Origin: CAYZSU01 sp964480565 | Lineage (GTDB): Bacteria > UBA10199 > 2-02-FULL-44-16 > JAAZCA01 | Reading direction: 5' to 3' | NCBI GenBank assembly: GCA_964480565.1 | Contig: CAYZSU010000037.1 | Location: 1 to 22,680 of the forward strand | DNA: 22,680 nucleotides | Shown here: positions 8,407 through 15,906 of the stretch, in pieces | Position numbering within the stretch: position 1 is the first letter of the stretch | Layout of the letters: each line of letters opens with the position of its first letter | Translations under genes and position numbers: made by a program | Notes under the pieces: model-generated | Database searches by the model: none | What the model was told of the DNA's origin: nothing | The model's input: only the letters and a program-made list of their open reading frames with translations

Positions 8407-9705
8407 ATGTATACAATTACTGACCCACTCAATACCCCTTGTCAGATTGATATGGAAATTACGAGTGCATGCAATCATACATGTCGATACTGCTATAATT
8501 ACTGGCGTCATGATAAGGAAAATCCACAACATACAGTGATGTCCAAAGATACGCTGGATAAAATTATCGATCAGTTGATTGAGAATAATGTTTTTAATGT
8601 GGTGCTTACCGGTGGGGAGCCATTTTTAAATTTTGATTGCTTGCTTCATGGAGTGAAACGATTAACTGAAAATAATATTTTAGTGAGTTGCAATAGCAAT
8701 TTAACGGTTGCGACCCGTGATAAACTGCAACAATTAAAAGATGCAGGATTGCCGCATATTTTAACGTCGCTATCATCCTATGATCCGGAGATGAATGATA
8801 AAATTTTTGATAAAAAAGGCGCCTATGTCAAAGTGATTCAAAATATTCGCCACGCTGTGGATATTGGAATTAAGATCAGCGTGAATACGGTGATTAGCAA
8901 GCATAGCCAAAATCATGTGTATAAAACAGGATTGCTGGTAGCTGCACTCGGTGCAAGTAATTTATTTTTAACGCGCGTAGTGCCATCCACATCATGTGGG
9001 TCAGATGCGGCAAAGGAGTTTGTTTTGGCACCCAACGATTATATCCCTGCACTTGACGATGCCATTCGCGTGAAAGAGGAAACAGGCATTACCATTGGAT
9101 CGCTGATTCAATACCCCGTGTGTTTTTTAAAGGATGTAGAAAAATATGCGGACTTTGTGGGGCGCGGATGTACGGCGGGTAAGAAAATGGTATGTATCGG
9201 TGCAAATGGCGATACGCATGCCTGCCTGCATGAAGAAAAATCCTATGGCAATGTATTGGATATTGGCTTGAAAGCAGTATGGGATAATATGCACATGTGG
9301 CGGGATAATTCCTTGGTGCCAGCGGATTGTAAGGAGTGTGATTGGTTAGAATGGTGCGAAGGTGGATGCCGCGTATATGCACGTGGATTGGATCAACCGG
9401 ATTTTATGTGCCAGGGCTCAGAAAATTTACCAAAACCTATCAAGGATTATGAAAAATCCATGCATTTAATTACCGATGATAGTTCATTTTATGTGCGTCC
9501 GGGGCTTCGCTTTCGTAAAGAAGATAGGTTTTATTTAGCTCATATTGTAGGTGCTTGGATTGTCAAAATATCCGAGCCAGTGGCCCTGTTTTTAAAAGAA
9601 ATGTCACAGTCTGGAAAGAATTTTAAAGTCGATGATTTTGTCAGTGATAAAGAAATATTGGCAGATCTGCTTACTAAAAATATTGTACAAAAGGTCAGCC
9701 AATGA
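8407..9705 (+). CDS. Radical SAM/SPASM enzyme with possible PqqD-like tail
   Basis: A 432-residue protein. The radical SAM cluster motif is CNHTCRYC (C22, C26, C29), with GGEPF at 69-73. A SPASM region follows with C255, C263, C273, C308, C311, C317, C321 and C335, enough for two auxiliary Fe-S clusters. After about residue 370 the sequence resembles a PqqD/RRE-like winged helix by eye (HIVGAWIVKISEPVALFLKE, then DKEILADLLTKNIV). SPASM enzymes modify peptides (RiPP and quinohemoprotein maturases, sulfatase Ser/Cys) and sometimes sugars. A good RBS (AGGAG) precedes the ATG, and the stop overlaps neuB by ATGA. Its place at the head of the neu genes suggests a role in glycan or target-protein modification; the substrate is unknown. 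Confidence 0.88.
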   Translation: MYTITDPLNTPCQIDMEITSACNHTCRYCYNYWRHDKENPQHTVMSKDTLDKIIDQLIENNVFNVVLTGGEPFLNFDCLLHGVKRLTENNILVSCNSNLTVATRDKLQQLKDAGLPHILTSLSSYDPEMNDKIFDKKGAYVKVIQNIRHAVDIGIKISVNTVISKHSQNHVYKTGLLVAALGASNLFLTRVVPSTSCGSDAAKEFVLAPNDYIPALDDAIRVKEETGITIGSLIQYPVCFLKDVEKYADFVGRGCTAGKKMVCIGANGDTHACLHEEKSYGNVLDIGLKAVWDNMHMWRDNSLVPADCKECDWLEWCEGGCRVYARGLDQPDFMCQGSENLPKPIKDYEKSMHLITDDSSFYVRPGLRFRKEDRFYLAHIVGAWIVKISEPVALFLKEMSQSGKNFKVDDFVSDKEILADLLTKNIVQKVSQ

Positions 9706-10736
9706 GCAGTGAGATTAGTATTGGTAATCGAATTATTTCCAGCGCGCACATGCCATTGGTTATTGCAGAAATAGGCATTAATCACAATGGTGATATTCAA
9801 AAAGCAATTCAAATGGTACATGCGGCAAAGTCTGCTGGGTGCGAGTGTGTGAAATTTCAAACACATATTGTAGACGATGAAATGCTTCCCAATGATGTGA
9901 TTCCTGGCAATGCAAATGAAAGTATTTGGACGATGATGAATCGTTGCGCATTGAGTCTCGATGAACAAGTGCAATTAAAGGTATTAGTTGAGTCCTTGGG
10001 CATGATATTCATGAGTACGCCATTTTCCAGAAAAGCGGCTGATTTTCTAAATGATATCGATGTACCTGCATTTAAAATTGGATCCGGCGAATGCAATCAT
10101 TATCCCTTAATCGAGCATATTGCCAGGTTTAATAAACCGATTATTTTAAGCACGGGTATGAACGATATTTCGAGTATTCGAAAAGCAGTTCAAATTATTG
10201 AAAAAAATAATGTGCCCTATGCCTTAATGCATTGCACATCCATGTATCCCACGCCCTATACCTGCGTAAGACTAAATGCCTTGCACGAATTACAGGGAAA
10301 ATTCCCCAATGCGCTTATCGGGCTAAGCGATCACTCCATGGGGAATTATACGTGTTTTGGCGCGGTTGCCTTGGGTGCGTCTATACTTGAAAAACATTTT
10401 ACCGCGGATAAATCATGGCCAGGCAGTGATATACCCATATCCATTGATACGCAGGAATTGGCTGATTTGATTAAAGGCGCAAATGCCATTCATGCGGCGA
10501 TGCCAGGGACTAAAGCAATACTTAAGGAAGAGGATTCAACCATTGCCTTTGCCTATGCGAGTATTGTAAGTATTGCGCCTATTAACGCAGGCGAGGTATT
10601 TTCCATGGATAATATTTGGGCCAAACGTCCGGGCACTGGTGAACTGCTCGCTGATCAATTTAATGATATACTTGGTAAACGCGCTGCTTGTGATATAAAT
10701 GTGAATCAGCAGATTAAGAAAAAAGATATTGTGTAG
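9702..10736 (+). CDS. neuB: Nonulosonic acid synthase (NeuB/LegI family)
   Basis: A 344-residue enzyme condensing phosphoenolpyruvate with a 6-carbon N-acyl amino sugar to give a 9-carbon sialic-acid-like acid. The TIM-barrel blocks are AEIGINHNGD (22-31), VKFQT (50-54), MSTPF (104-108), KIGSGE (125-130), HCTSMYPTP (177-185), GLSDHSMG (207-214) and EKHFT (230-234). A C-terminal SAF (antifreeze-like) domain starts near 283 and contains KRPGTG (308-313). Length is normal. Whether the product is neuraminic, legionaminic or pseudaminic acid cannot be read from these motifs. Starts at the ATGA overlap with the SPASM gene. Confidence 0.93.
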   Translation: MSSEISIGNRIISSAHMPLVIAEIGINHNGDIQKAIQMVHAAKSAGCECVKFQTHIVDDEMLPNDVIPGNANESIWTMMNRCALSLDEQVQLKVLVESLGMIFMSTPFSRKAADFLNDIDVPAFKIGSGECNHYPLIEHIARFNKPIILSTGMNDISSIRKAVQIIEKNNVPYALMHCTSMYPTPYTCVRLNALHELQGKFPNALIGLSDHSMGNYTCFGAVALGASILEKHFTADKSWPGSDIPISIDTQELADLIKGANAIHAAMPGTKAILKEEDSTIAFAYASIVSIAPINAGEVFSMDNIWAKRPGTGELLADQFNDILGKRAACDINVNQQIKKKDIV

Positions 10737-10802
10737 GAGTGAGCATAATACATACATGAGGATTCAAGAAATAGGTGTAACGCAGTAGATGGATGTTAAC
10801 AA

Positions 10803-10926
10803 GGATTGTTCAAAAATGTCCATATTCTAGGCAGGCAGCAAATTTAATGAGGGCGCATACATATTAGTATGTAACCGATTTGAATTTGATGGCTAACACC
10901 GAAGATGGACATTTTAGGGCAATTCC
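10803..10926 (+). repeat. MITE-like hairpin element between neuB and neuC
   Basis: The left end is GGATTGTTCAAAAATGTCC (10803-10821); the right end, about 10909-10926, is its imperfect inverse. The core apical stem is CATAC (10856-10860), loop ATATTA, GTATG (10867-10871), with an AAATT/AATTT outer pairing. It shares the GAAGATGGAC block with the copies at 350, 15574 and 17297. It fills most of the 205-bp gap inside the neu operon and could form a hairpin in the mRNA between neuB and neuC. Confidence 0.75.
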
Positions 10927-10941
10927 TACCTGAGGTGGATT

Positions 10942-12084
10942 ATGAAAAATATATGCGTCTATACATGCAACCGATCCGAATACAGCCGGTTAAAATCCGT
11001 GATGCAGTCGGTTCATGATCACTCGGATTTAAACTTGCGAGTAGTGGCTAGCGGATCGCATTTATTAAATCGCTTTGGCAATACAGTGTGTGATATTGAG
11101 GCGGATGGGTTTAGCGTGGATGAGCGAATTTTTACGGTCATTGAAGGCGGTACGCTCGAAACAATGAGCAAGTCCATTGGCTTAGCCATTATTGAACTAT
11201 CGACCTATTTTGCTAGAGCAAAACCGGATATGCTATTAGTAATCGGCGATCGCTATGATTTGCTGCCTGCTGTGATTAGTGCGGCTATGCAGAATATTCC
11301 GATCGGTCATATTCAGGGTGGCGAGCGCACAGGCACGATCGATGAATCCATTCGTCATGTGGTAACCAAATTTTCGCATGTGCACTTTCCAGCTAATAAA
11401 TCCAGCCGCGACTTTATTTTGCAAATGGGTGAAAAGCCAGATCATGTATTTGATGTGGGTTGTCCGGCCATTGATTTGTTGCTATCTTCGCCACAAATGA
11501 CGCGCGATGAATTATTTGCTACCGAGGAAGTAAGAGCAAAGATTGGAAAATCTCCCATACCAGCAAATGATTACTTGCTACTTATTCAACATCCGGTGAC
11601 CACGGAGAATCATGATAGCTTTGATCAGATGATGGCGACATTGGAAGCCGTGCATGCGTTAAATATGCAGACGATTTTAATTTCACCCAATATTGATCCA
11701 GGGTCAGACCCAATGGTGGCGGCTATTCGCGCATTTCAGTATAAATATGAGAATCATCAGTTGTTTACCTATCGTCATATGCCATTGGATCTCTTTTTTA
11801 ACCTTCTAAATCATGCTGCATGTATGGTGGGTAATTCCAGTGCCGGTATTCGCGAGAGCAGTTATTTTGGTACGCCATGTGTGAATATTGGATCCCGACA
11901 AAAAAATCGTGATTATGGGTCCAATGTGATGAATGTGGGCCATGATAAAAAATCCATTGAACAAGCCATTGCTAAGCAGATTGCACATGGAAAATACGAT
12001 ATTGAATATATTTACGGAAAGGGAGATGCAGGACAAAAAATTGCCAATATTATTGCAAGCATGACCGTGTCCACGCAAAAATAA
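10942..12084 (+). CDS. neuC: UDP-N-acetylglucosamine 2-epimerase (hydrolysing), NeuC/LegG family
   Basis: A 380-residue enzyme that epimerises a nucleotide-activated GlcNAc-type sugar at C2 and releases the free ManNAc-type sugar used by NeuB. Visible blocks are TCNRSEY (8-14), IGDRYD (101-106), HIQGGERTGTIDESIRH (123-139) and GNSSAGIRE (297-305), typical of the two-Rossmann GT-B fold of hydrolysing epimerases. The LegG form in Campylobacter acts on GDP-linked diacetamido sugars, and NeuC on UDP-GlcNAc; the two cannot be told apart here. GAGGTGG lies upstream of the ATG. Its stop is 3 bases before neuA. Confidence 0.92.
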   Translation: MKNICVYTCNRSEYSRLKSVMQSVHDHSDLNLRVVASGSHLLNRFGNTVCDIEADGFSVDERIFTVIEGGTLETMSKSIGLAIIELSTYFARAKPDMLLVIGDRYDLLPAVISAAMQNIPIGHIQGGERTGTIDESIRHVVTKFSHVHFPANKSSRDFILQMGEKPDHVFDVGCPAIDLLLSSPQMTRDELFATEEVRAKIGKSPIPANDYLLLIQHPVTTENHDSFDQMMATLEAVHALNMQTILISPNIDPGSDPMVAAIRAFQYKYENHQLFTYRHMPLDLFFNLLNHAACMVGNSSAGIRESSYFGTPCVNIGSRQKNRDYGSNVMNVGHDKKSIEQAIAKQIAHGKYDIEYIYGKGDAGQKIANIIASMTVSTQK

Positions 12085-12087
12085 ACT

Positions 12088-12777
12088 ATGCATTATTTGA
12101 TTCTTATTCCAGCAAGAGGCGGGTCCAAGGGCTTGCCCCATAAGAATATTGCATTGCTCGATGGCAAGCCGCTTGTGTCATATTGTATTCAAGCTGCATT
12201 GCAGTCTGGCATTTCAAGTGAAGTGATTGTGTCCACAGATGATCAGGCTATTGCAGATATTGCAATGGCGCATGGTGCGCATGTGCCTGCTCTTCGGCCA
12301 GCGCATCTTTCTGGGGATGATTCTGAAATGATGGATGTACTTGTTTATGAGCTCATACAATATGAAGCGCGCATGCAGGCGACTATCGATGGCATGATCT
12401 TATTGCAGCCTACCAGTCCATTGACTGAGGCGTGTGATATTATCGCTGCGGTGAATATATTTGAAGCGCAACAAGCCGATGCGGTAATTTCCGTGGTGGA
12501 CAGCAAAGCGCACCCCTATAAGAGTCAACTGATTCAGGAAGGTGCCTATTATCGACTAATTTGCGATGCTACTCCCAATATTACCAATCGCCAAGCCTTG
12601 CCGCCAGTATACATGGAGAATGGATCGATATTTGTATTGTCGCGCACATGCATTATGGATGCGCATACCATTCATCCGGAAAAACTGTGCATCTATGACA
12701 TGCCCAAAGAGCGCTCCATTGATATTGACGATGCATTTGATTTGGAAATAGCCGAGTTTATGCTAAAGCGAAATTAG
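12088..12777 (+). CDS. neuA: CMP-nonulosonate cytidylyltransferase (NeuA/LegF family)
   Basis: A 229-residue CTP-dependent enzyme that activates the nine-carbon acid to its CMP form, the donor for the Maf transferases. The nucleotide-binding motif IPARGGSKGLPHKN is at 7-20, with LLQPTSPL at 105-112 and the metal-binding DIDDAFDLEIAE at 212-223. Its length fits the single-domain bacterial enzymes (no O-acetylesterase extension). It has no evident Shine-Dalgarno sequence and starts 3 bases after neuC, so it probably relies on coupling. It is the last gene of the island; hairpin repeats follow. Confidence 0.92.
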   Translation: MHYLILIPARGGSKGLPHKNIALLDGKPLVSYCIQAALQSGISSEVIVSTDDQAIADIAMAHGAHVPALRPAHLSGDDSEMMDVLVYELIQYEARMQATIDGMILLQPTSPLTEACDIIAAVNIFEAQQADAVISVVDSKAHPYKSQLIQEGAYYRLICDATPNITNRQALPPVYMENGSIFVLSRTCIMDAHTIHPEKLCIYDMPKERSIDIDDAFDLEIAEFMLKRN

Positions 12778-12838
12778 AAATTAGACTGATTGAATACAGG
12801 TTTGGATGTCTCGGGTTTGAAGGTGTCATCCTCGTACA

Positions 12839-12893
12839 TAAATGGTGTCATCCCCGAAGTGATGTTGATCGGGGATCTTAGGTGTTTATAATG
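12839..12893 (+). repeat. 55-bp hairpin repeat, copy 1 (left edge of gap)
   Basis: The unit contains ATCCCCGA, an 11-base loop and TCGGGGAT, a perfect 8-bp stem, and ends in TTATAATG. It is identical to copies at 12994 and 13134 and stops exactly where the Ns begin. Confidence 0.9.
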
Positions 12894-12993
12894 NNNNNNN
12901 NNNNNNNNNNNNNNNNNNNNNNNNNNNNNNNNNNNNNNNNNNNNNNNNNNNNNNNNNNNNNNNNNNNNNNNNNNNNNNNNNNNNNNNNNNNNN

Positions 12994-13048
12994 TAAATGG
13001 TGTCATCCCCGAAGTGATGTTGATCGGGGATCTTAGGTGTTTATAATG
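12994..13048 (+). repeat. 55-bp hairpin repeat, copy 2 (right edge of gap)
   Basis: Identical to copy 1 and begins at the first base after the Ns, so the gap probably spans further copies. Confidence 0.9.
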
Positions 13049-13133
13049 CACTGCATTTAGACTGCCGGATCAAACCCGTTGGTGACAGGTGTTTCCTGTC
13101 ATTCTCGTACATAAATGGTGTCATCCCCGTGCG

Positions 13134-13188
13134 TAAATGGTGTCATCCCCGAAGTGATGTTGATCGGGGATCTTAGGTGTTTATAATG
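13134..13188 (+). repeat. 55-bp hairpin repeat, copy 3
   Basis: Identical to copies 1 and 2. It is preceded by extra partial units: a GTCATTCTCGTACATAAATGG stretch near 13098-13118 and another GTCATCCCCG at about 13120-13129. Confidence 0.9.
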
Positions 13189-13192
13189 TGAA

Positions 13193-13225
13193 CAACGCCG
13201 AAGATGGACGTTTTGATGGCAACCC
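13193..13225 (+). repeat. Solo right end of a MITE-like element
   Basis: The GCCGAAGATGGACGTTTT block followed by GATGGCAACCCC is the right terminus of the hairpin element. It lies directly upstream of the CPBP gene and supplies an in-frame ATG (13204) that probably is not the true start. Confidence 0.6.
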
Positions 13226-13242
13226 CAATAGGACCAAAATAT

Positions 13243-14046
13243 ATGACCTCATTGTTTTCAAAAATCATGCAATCCAAAAATAACTATCCCAAGCCGCATG
13301 TGATATTCATTACCATTGCATTAGTCGCAATGATGCAAAGCATCTGGGCGTTTTTCATTATGGATAGTCATGTGACGATTGCGTCCATTATCTGCAATCA
13401 ATTGCTTGTGATAATGGGCATTGCATTGGCGGTGATTGGTTTAGGCCGATATAAATGGCAGTATTTTTTTCAACGCGCACGTATTTGTCGTTCACAAATC
13501 ATTGCCATGCTCGCTATGACAGTGGGTATGATTATGGTGATCGAAATCGGTATTGTCTGGATCAACAGGTATTTGCCGCCGGACCCACAATTGCTTGCGG
13601 TATATGAGTCATTGCTGAATGTGGATTCCTTTAGCCAGGCTATTCTAAAGGTGATTGCATTATGTCTACTGCCCGCTATTTGTGAGGAATTTTTATTTCG
13701 TGGGTTTTGCCAATCATCGTTGATGCATCATTGGAAGACGCCTGCACTAGCACTGCTAACAACTGCGCTATATTTTGCATTGCTACATGGCATCATCAAT
13801 TATTTGCCGCTGTATATGCTGATGGCCATTGTGTTTGGCATTATCTATTGGCGCACACAAAATCTATGGTTGGCTATTGCTGCCCATGCGATCAATAATA
13901 GTTGGACACTTGCCAATCATCATTTTGATTTTATCGATATAAGTACATATGCCATATTTCAGCATGGTCTACTACTAATCGCAGCAATAGCGCTGATGGC
14001 TGTATCCTGGTGGGTGCTTAAGGGTAAAGGGGACGTAGGGTATTAA
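13243..14046 (+). CDS. CPBP-family intramembrane metalloprotease
   Basis: A 267-residue, multi-pass membrane protein of the Abi/CPBP (Rce1-like) family. The catalytic signature EEFLFRG is at 148-154, with His182 in LLHGIINY and H215/N218-N219 in AAHAINN completing the usual set. Several hydrophobic segments are visible before and after. The ATG at 13243 was chosen because AGGA is about 9 bases upstream and because the earlier in-frame ATG at 13204 lies in a MITE-like end. Family members cleave prenylated or membrane substrates or act in bacteriocin self-immunity; no substrate is indicated. Its stop overlaps that of the convergent HEAT gene (TTAA at 14043-14046). A decayed relative of its C-terminus is at 18996-19160. 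Confidence 0.88.
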   Translation: MTSLFSKIMQSKNNYPKPHVIFITIALVAMMQSIWAFFIMDSHVTIASIICNQLLVIMGIALAVIGLGRYKWQYFFQRARICRSQIIAMLAMTVGMIMVIEIGIVWINRYLPPDPQLLAVYESLLNVDSFSQAILKVIALCLLPAICEEFLFRGFCQSSLMHHWKTPALALLTTALYFALLHGIINYLPLYMLMAIVFGIIYWRTQNLWLAIAAHAINNSWTLANHHFDFIDISTYAIFQHGLLLIAAIALMAVSWWVLKGKGDVGY

Positions 14047-15386
14047 AAAAAGCGCATCTTTCCACTTTCATATGTTCCCAATAAGTTTCCTGTAAACTGC
14101 TCAGTGCGCATTTGTCGATTGCCTTCTGTTTCTATTAATGTTTGTTTGACTTGAACAATATGATCCCTATTAATGCGCTCATTATCCAATGCCTGTTGCA
14201 ATGCATTTGCAATAGCTTGACGGAAGCGATTACCATTATTTCTCGTCCATATATATCCTTTCGGAGGTAAGTTATTTAATGAAATAGCAGCTGCAAAATT
14301 TCCTTCTATAAATCCTAGATCAGGGTGCTTGGTAAGTATGCTCGTATCGGATAGGGCTGTAGTCAATGCATTTAGAACATCTGTTTTGTTAATAAATGGC
14401 GATTTAATGAGTGCTTCTGCTGCACCTATACGAACGCGATAATCTGGATCATTATTTAAAATATTCAATAGTGTTGGCACGCTTGTCTCACCAGCTACTC
14501 TTGATAATGCCTTGATGGCTGCTATTTGTTTTTGATGTCCTGTTGTTGAATGATCAAAAGGGCAAAATACAATATGGCGTTCTTTTCCATGTTCATTGTT
14601 GCCTGTAAATACAGTTATTTTTTTAAGAAGCATAGTCCTCTTAAACAAGCCATCTTCAATTCCTTTTGCAATAGCTATATGGGCGGTTATGTGTTTAGAA
14701 TCTATCCAGCTTCTATCATTTGCCAAATCAGTTAGTATCCGTATCATATAATCGTTGCCTTCAAAATGAGTGGCGAGTATGGGGATTCCTTTTTCACTGC
14801 CCCCTTGAATACTATCAATCAATTGATTCCTTGGTGAAAGAGTATTTAATTGCGCGATGCAAGTATCCATCGTCTTATTGGATGGTGATATGTTGAGGTC
14901 TATTCTTTCAAAAACGCTATTTGCGATATCCCTTAAGGGCTCTTTATTTAAAATCTGCGCAACAATGTCCAATGTGTGAGATTGTAAGTGGCGTTTAAAG
15001 TTATTTACAAGAGATGCTTGATTTGCAACTTCAGCCTCATGAGCGTTGATGCGCTTATTATCCCGATAGCGGCCATAAGCAAATGCAGCACCTACAGTGA
15101 GTAACCCCAGAGCAAGTACTCCACCCACCTGTATCCAACTGGGTATGCCATCTGCAGCAGTTAAAAGCGGTGACGCACCGATTAATGCGGTTTTTTGGGC
15201 TGCTGTACTGGAGAAGTTATTCCATAAACCACCTACTAATGGCCCTCTGGGTGTTGCAAATGTTCGTGGCATAGATCCTGTAGTGGGCAGTGGTGAGGGC
15301 ATAGTTGCTGGCCCTGCTGGTATAGCACCCATAGGTATTAATCCAGGCGATTTAGGAAGCATTGGTAAGTGTGAGTTGATAAACAT
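14043..15386 (-). CDS. Membrane-anchored HEAT-repeat protein
   Basis: A 447-residue protein started at the ATG at 15386, which has AAGGAG about 7 bases upstream; an earlier in-frame ATG at 15422 lacks this. The N-terminal 80 residues are Pro/Gly/Met-rich and low in complexity. Residues about 84-104 form one hydrophobic segment (WIQVGGVLALGLLTVGAAFAY), followed by basic YRDNKR, so the C-terminal part is probably cytoplasmic. Residues 285-329 (IAAIKALSRVAGETSVPTLL onward) are a HEAT/PBS-lyase-like repeat, and more helical repeats may surround it. HEAT proteins act as scaffolds; no catalytic motif is seen. It converges on the CPBP gene with shared stop bases. No close family is recognised. Confidence 0.75.
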   Translation of the reverse strand: MFINSHLPMLPKSPGLIPMGAIPAGPATMPSPLPTTGSMPRTFATPRGPLVGGLWNNFSSTAAQKTALIGASPLLTAADGIPSWIQVGGVLALGLLTVGAAFAYGRYRDNKRINAHEAEVANQASLVNNFKRHLQSHTLDIVAQILNKEPLRDIANSVFERIDLNISPSNKTMDTCIAQLNTLSPRNQLIDSIQGGSEKGIPILATHFEGNDYMIRILTDLANDRSWIDSKHITAHIAIAKGIEDGLFKRTMLLKKITVFTGNNEHGKERHIVFCPFDHSTTGHQKQIAAIKALSRVAGETSVPTLLNILNNDPDYRVRIGAAEALIKSPFINKTDVLNALTTALSDTSILTKHPDLGFIEGNFAAAISLNNLPPKGYIWTRNNGNRFRQAIANALQQALDNERINRDHIVQVKQTLIETEGNRQMRTEQFTGNLLGTYESGKMRFF

Positions 15387-15410
15387 GATGTTCTCCTTTT
15401 TCTGCTTATA

Positions 15411-15450
15411 GTCGGATAACACCCCCCCCTGTGGGTTGTCAATGAAATAC
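15411..15450 (+). repeat. Poly-C boundary repeat, copy A
   Basis: GTCGGATAACA, eight C, then TGTGGGTTGTCAATGAAATAC. It matches copies at 17229 and 19189 over about 40 bp. It lies upstream of the HEAT gene start on one side and of the first ATPase on the other. Confidence 0.8.
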
Positions 15451-15479
15451 GTTGAAACGCATTGCTCTGTACAAATAAT

Positions 15480-15543
15480 GGGTTTGCCCTTAAAATAGCA
15501 ATATTTGAACAGACCCCAAAATACCTATTTTTCGACACACCCA
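15480..15543 (-). repeat. Degenerate MITE-like element
   Basis: The GGGTTTGCCCTTAAAATA end and the other end, ACCCCAAAATACCTATTTTT, resemble the two termini of the element in inverted orientation, but the hairpin core is missing. It is probably an internally deleted copy. Confidence 0.5.
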
Positions 15544-15573
15544 TGAGTATCCAGTAAATTTTTTACTAAATAT

Positions 15574-15724
15574 GGGGCTGTTGAAAAACGCCCATCTTCG
15601 GCATTGTCCAGCAAATCCAAATCGGTTACATACTCTTATGTATGCGCCCTCATTGAATTTGCTGTCTGCCTTGAATCTGAACATTTTTGAACAACCCCCA
15701 AAATTGCTATTTTTCAACAGTCCC
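15574..15724 (-). mobile_element. MITE-like hairpin element, complete copy with terminal inverted repeats
   Basis: The ends GGGGCTGTTGAAAAA (15574-15588) and TTTTTCAACAGTCCC (15710-15724) are inverted repeats with one mismatch in 15. AATAT flanks both sides (15569-15573 and 15725-15729), a possible 5-bp target duplication. Inside, CAGCAAATCCAA (15609-15620) pairs with TTGAATTTGCTG (15653-15664), and CATAC (15629-15633) with GTATG (15640-15644) around a 6-base loop. No ORF is present, so a transposase would have to act in trans. It is in the opposite orientation to the other copies. Confidence 0.75.
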
Positions 15725-15727
15725 AAT

Positions 15728-15887
15728 ATGGTAAAAGATATTGCTAGATTTGTGAATAATTGGTAATATTTATTACCGATTATATATGAAATTGGTAAAA
15801 TATATTGTCAGATTGGATATAAAGTGGTAATTGTTGTTTCCAATTACTCATTTAATTGGTAATAGTTATTGCTGACTTTTAGTGTGG
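15728..15887. promoter_or_regulatory. Five direct repeats at exact 32-bp spacing upstream of the ATPase gene
   Basis: Units begin at 15728, 15760, 15792, 15824 and 15856. Each starts (A/T/G)TGGTAA and many continue with a TATTG- or ATTACC-like half about 4 bases later, giving a degenerate dyad GGTAAT-N4-ATTACC (best in unit 2). The 32-bp period is close to three helical turns, so bound protein would sit on one face of the DNA. The array ends 16 bp before the ATPase start and is a likely operator array; an iteron-like role is the alternative. Confidence 0.65.
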
Positions 15888-15906
15888 GTAACATTAAGGA
15901 GGTATG

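Larger units (their letters stand above)
12778..13242. other. Repeat-rich intergenic region with assembly gap
   Basis: There is no gene here. It holds partial GTCAT-type units, three exact 55-bp hairpin repeats, a run of exactly 100 N (12894-12993, the usual placeholder for a gap of unknown size) and the right end of a MITE-like element (13193-13225). Identical repeats on both gap edges suggest assembly failed in a longer tandem array. Confidence 0.85.
15387..15906. other. 520-bp gene-free region packed with repeats
   Basis: It contains, in order, a poly-C repeat (15411), a degenerate MITE-like copy (about 15480-15543), a full MITE-like element (15574-15724) and five 32-bp-phased direct repeats (15728-15887). 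No coding signal is credible. It separates the divergent HEAT and ATPase genes, so the promoters of both should lie here. Confidence 0.85.

Noticed and set aside
15728..15887. Possible CRISPR array (five regularly spaced repeats)
   Set aside because: The repeats are short and degenerate, the between-repeat sequence is only a few AT-rich bases, and no cas genes are nearby.
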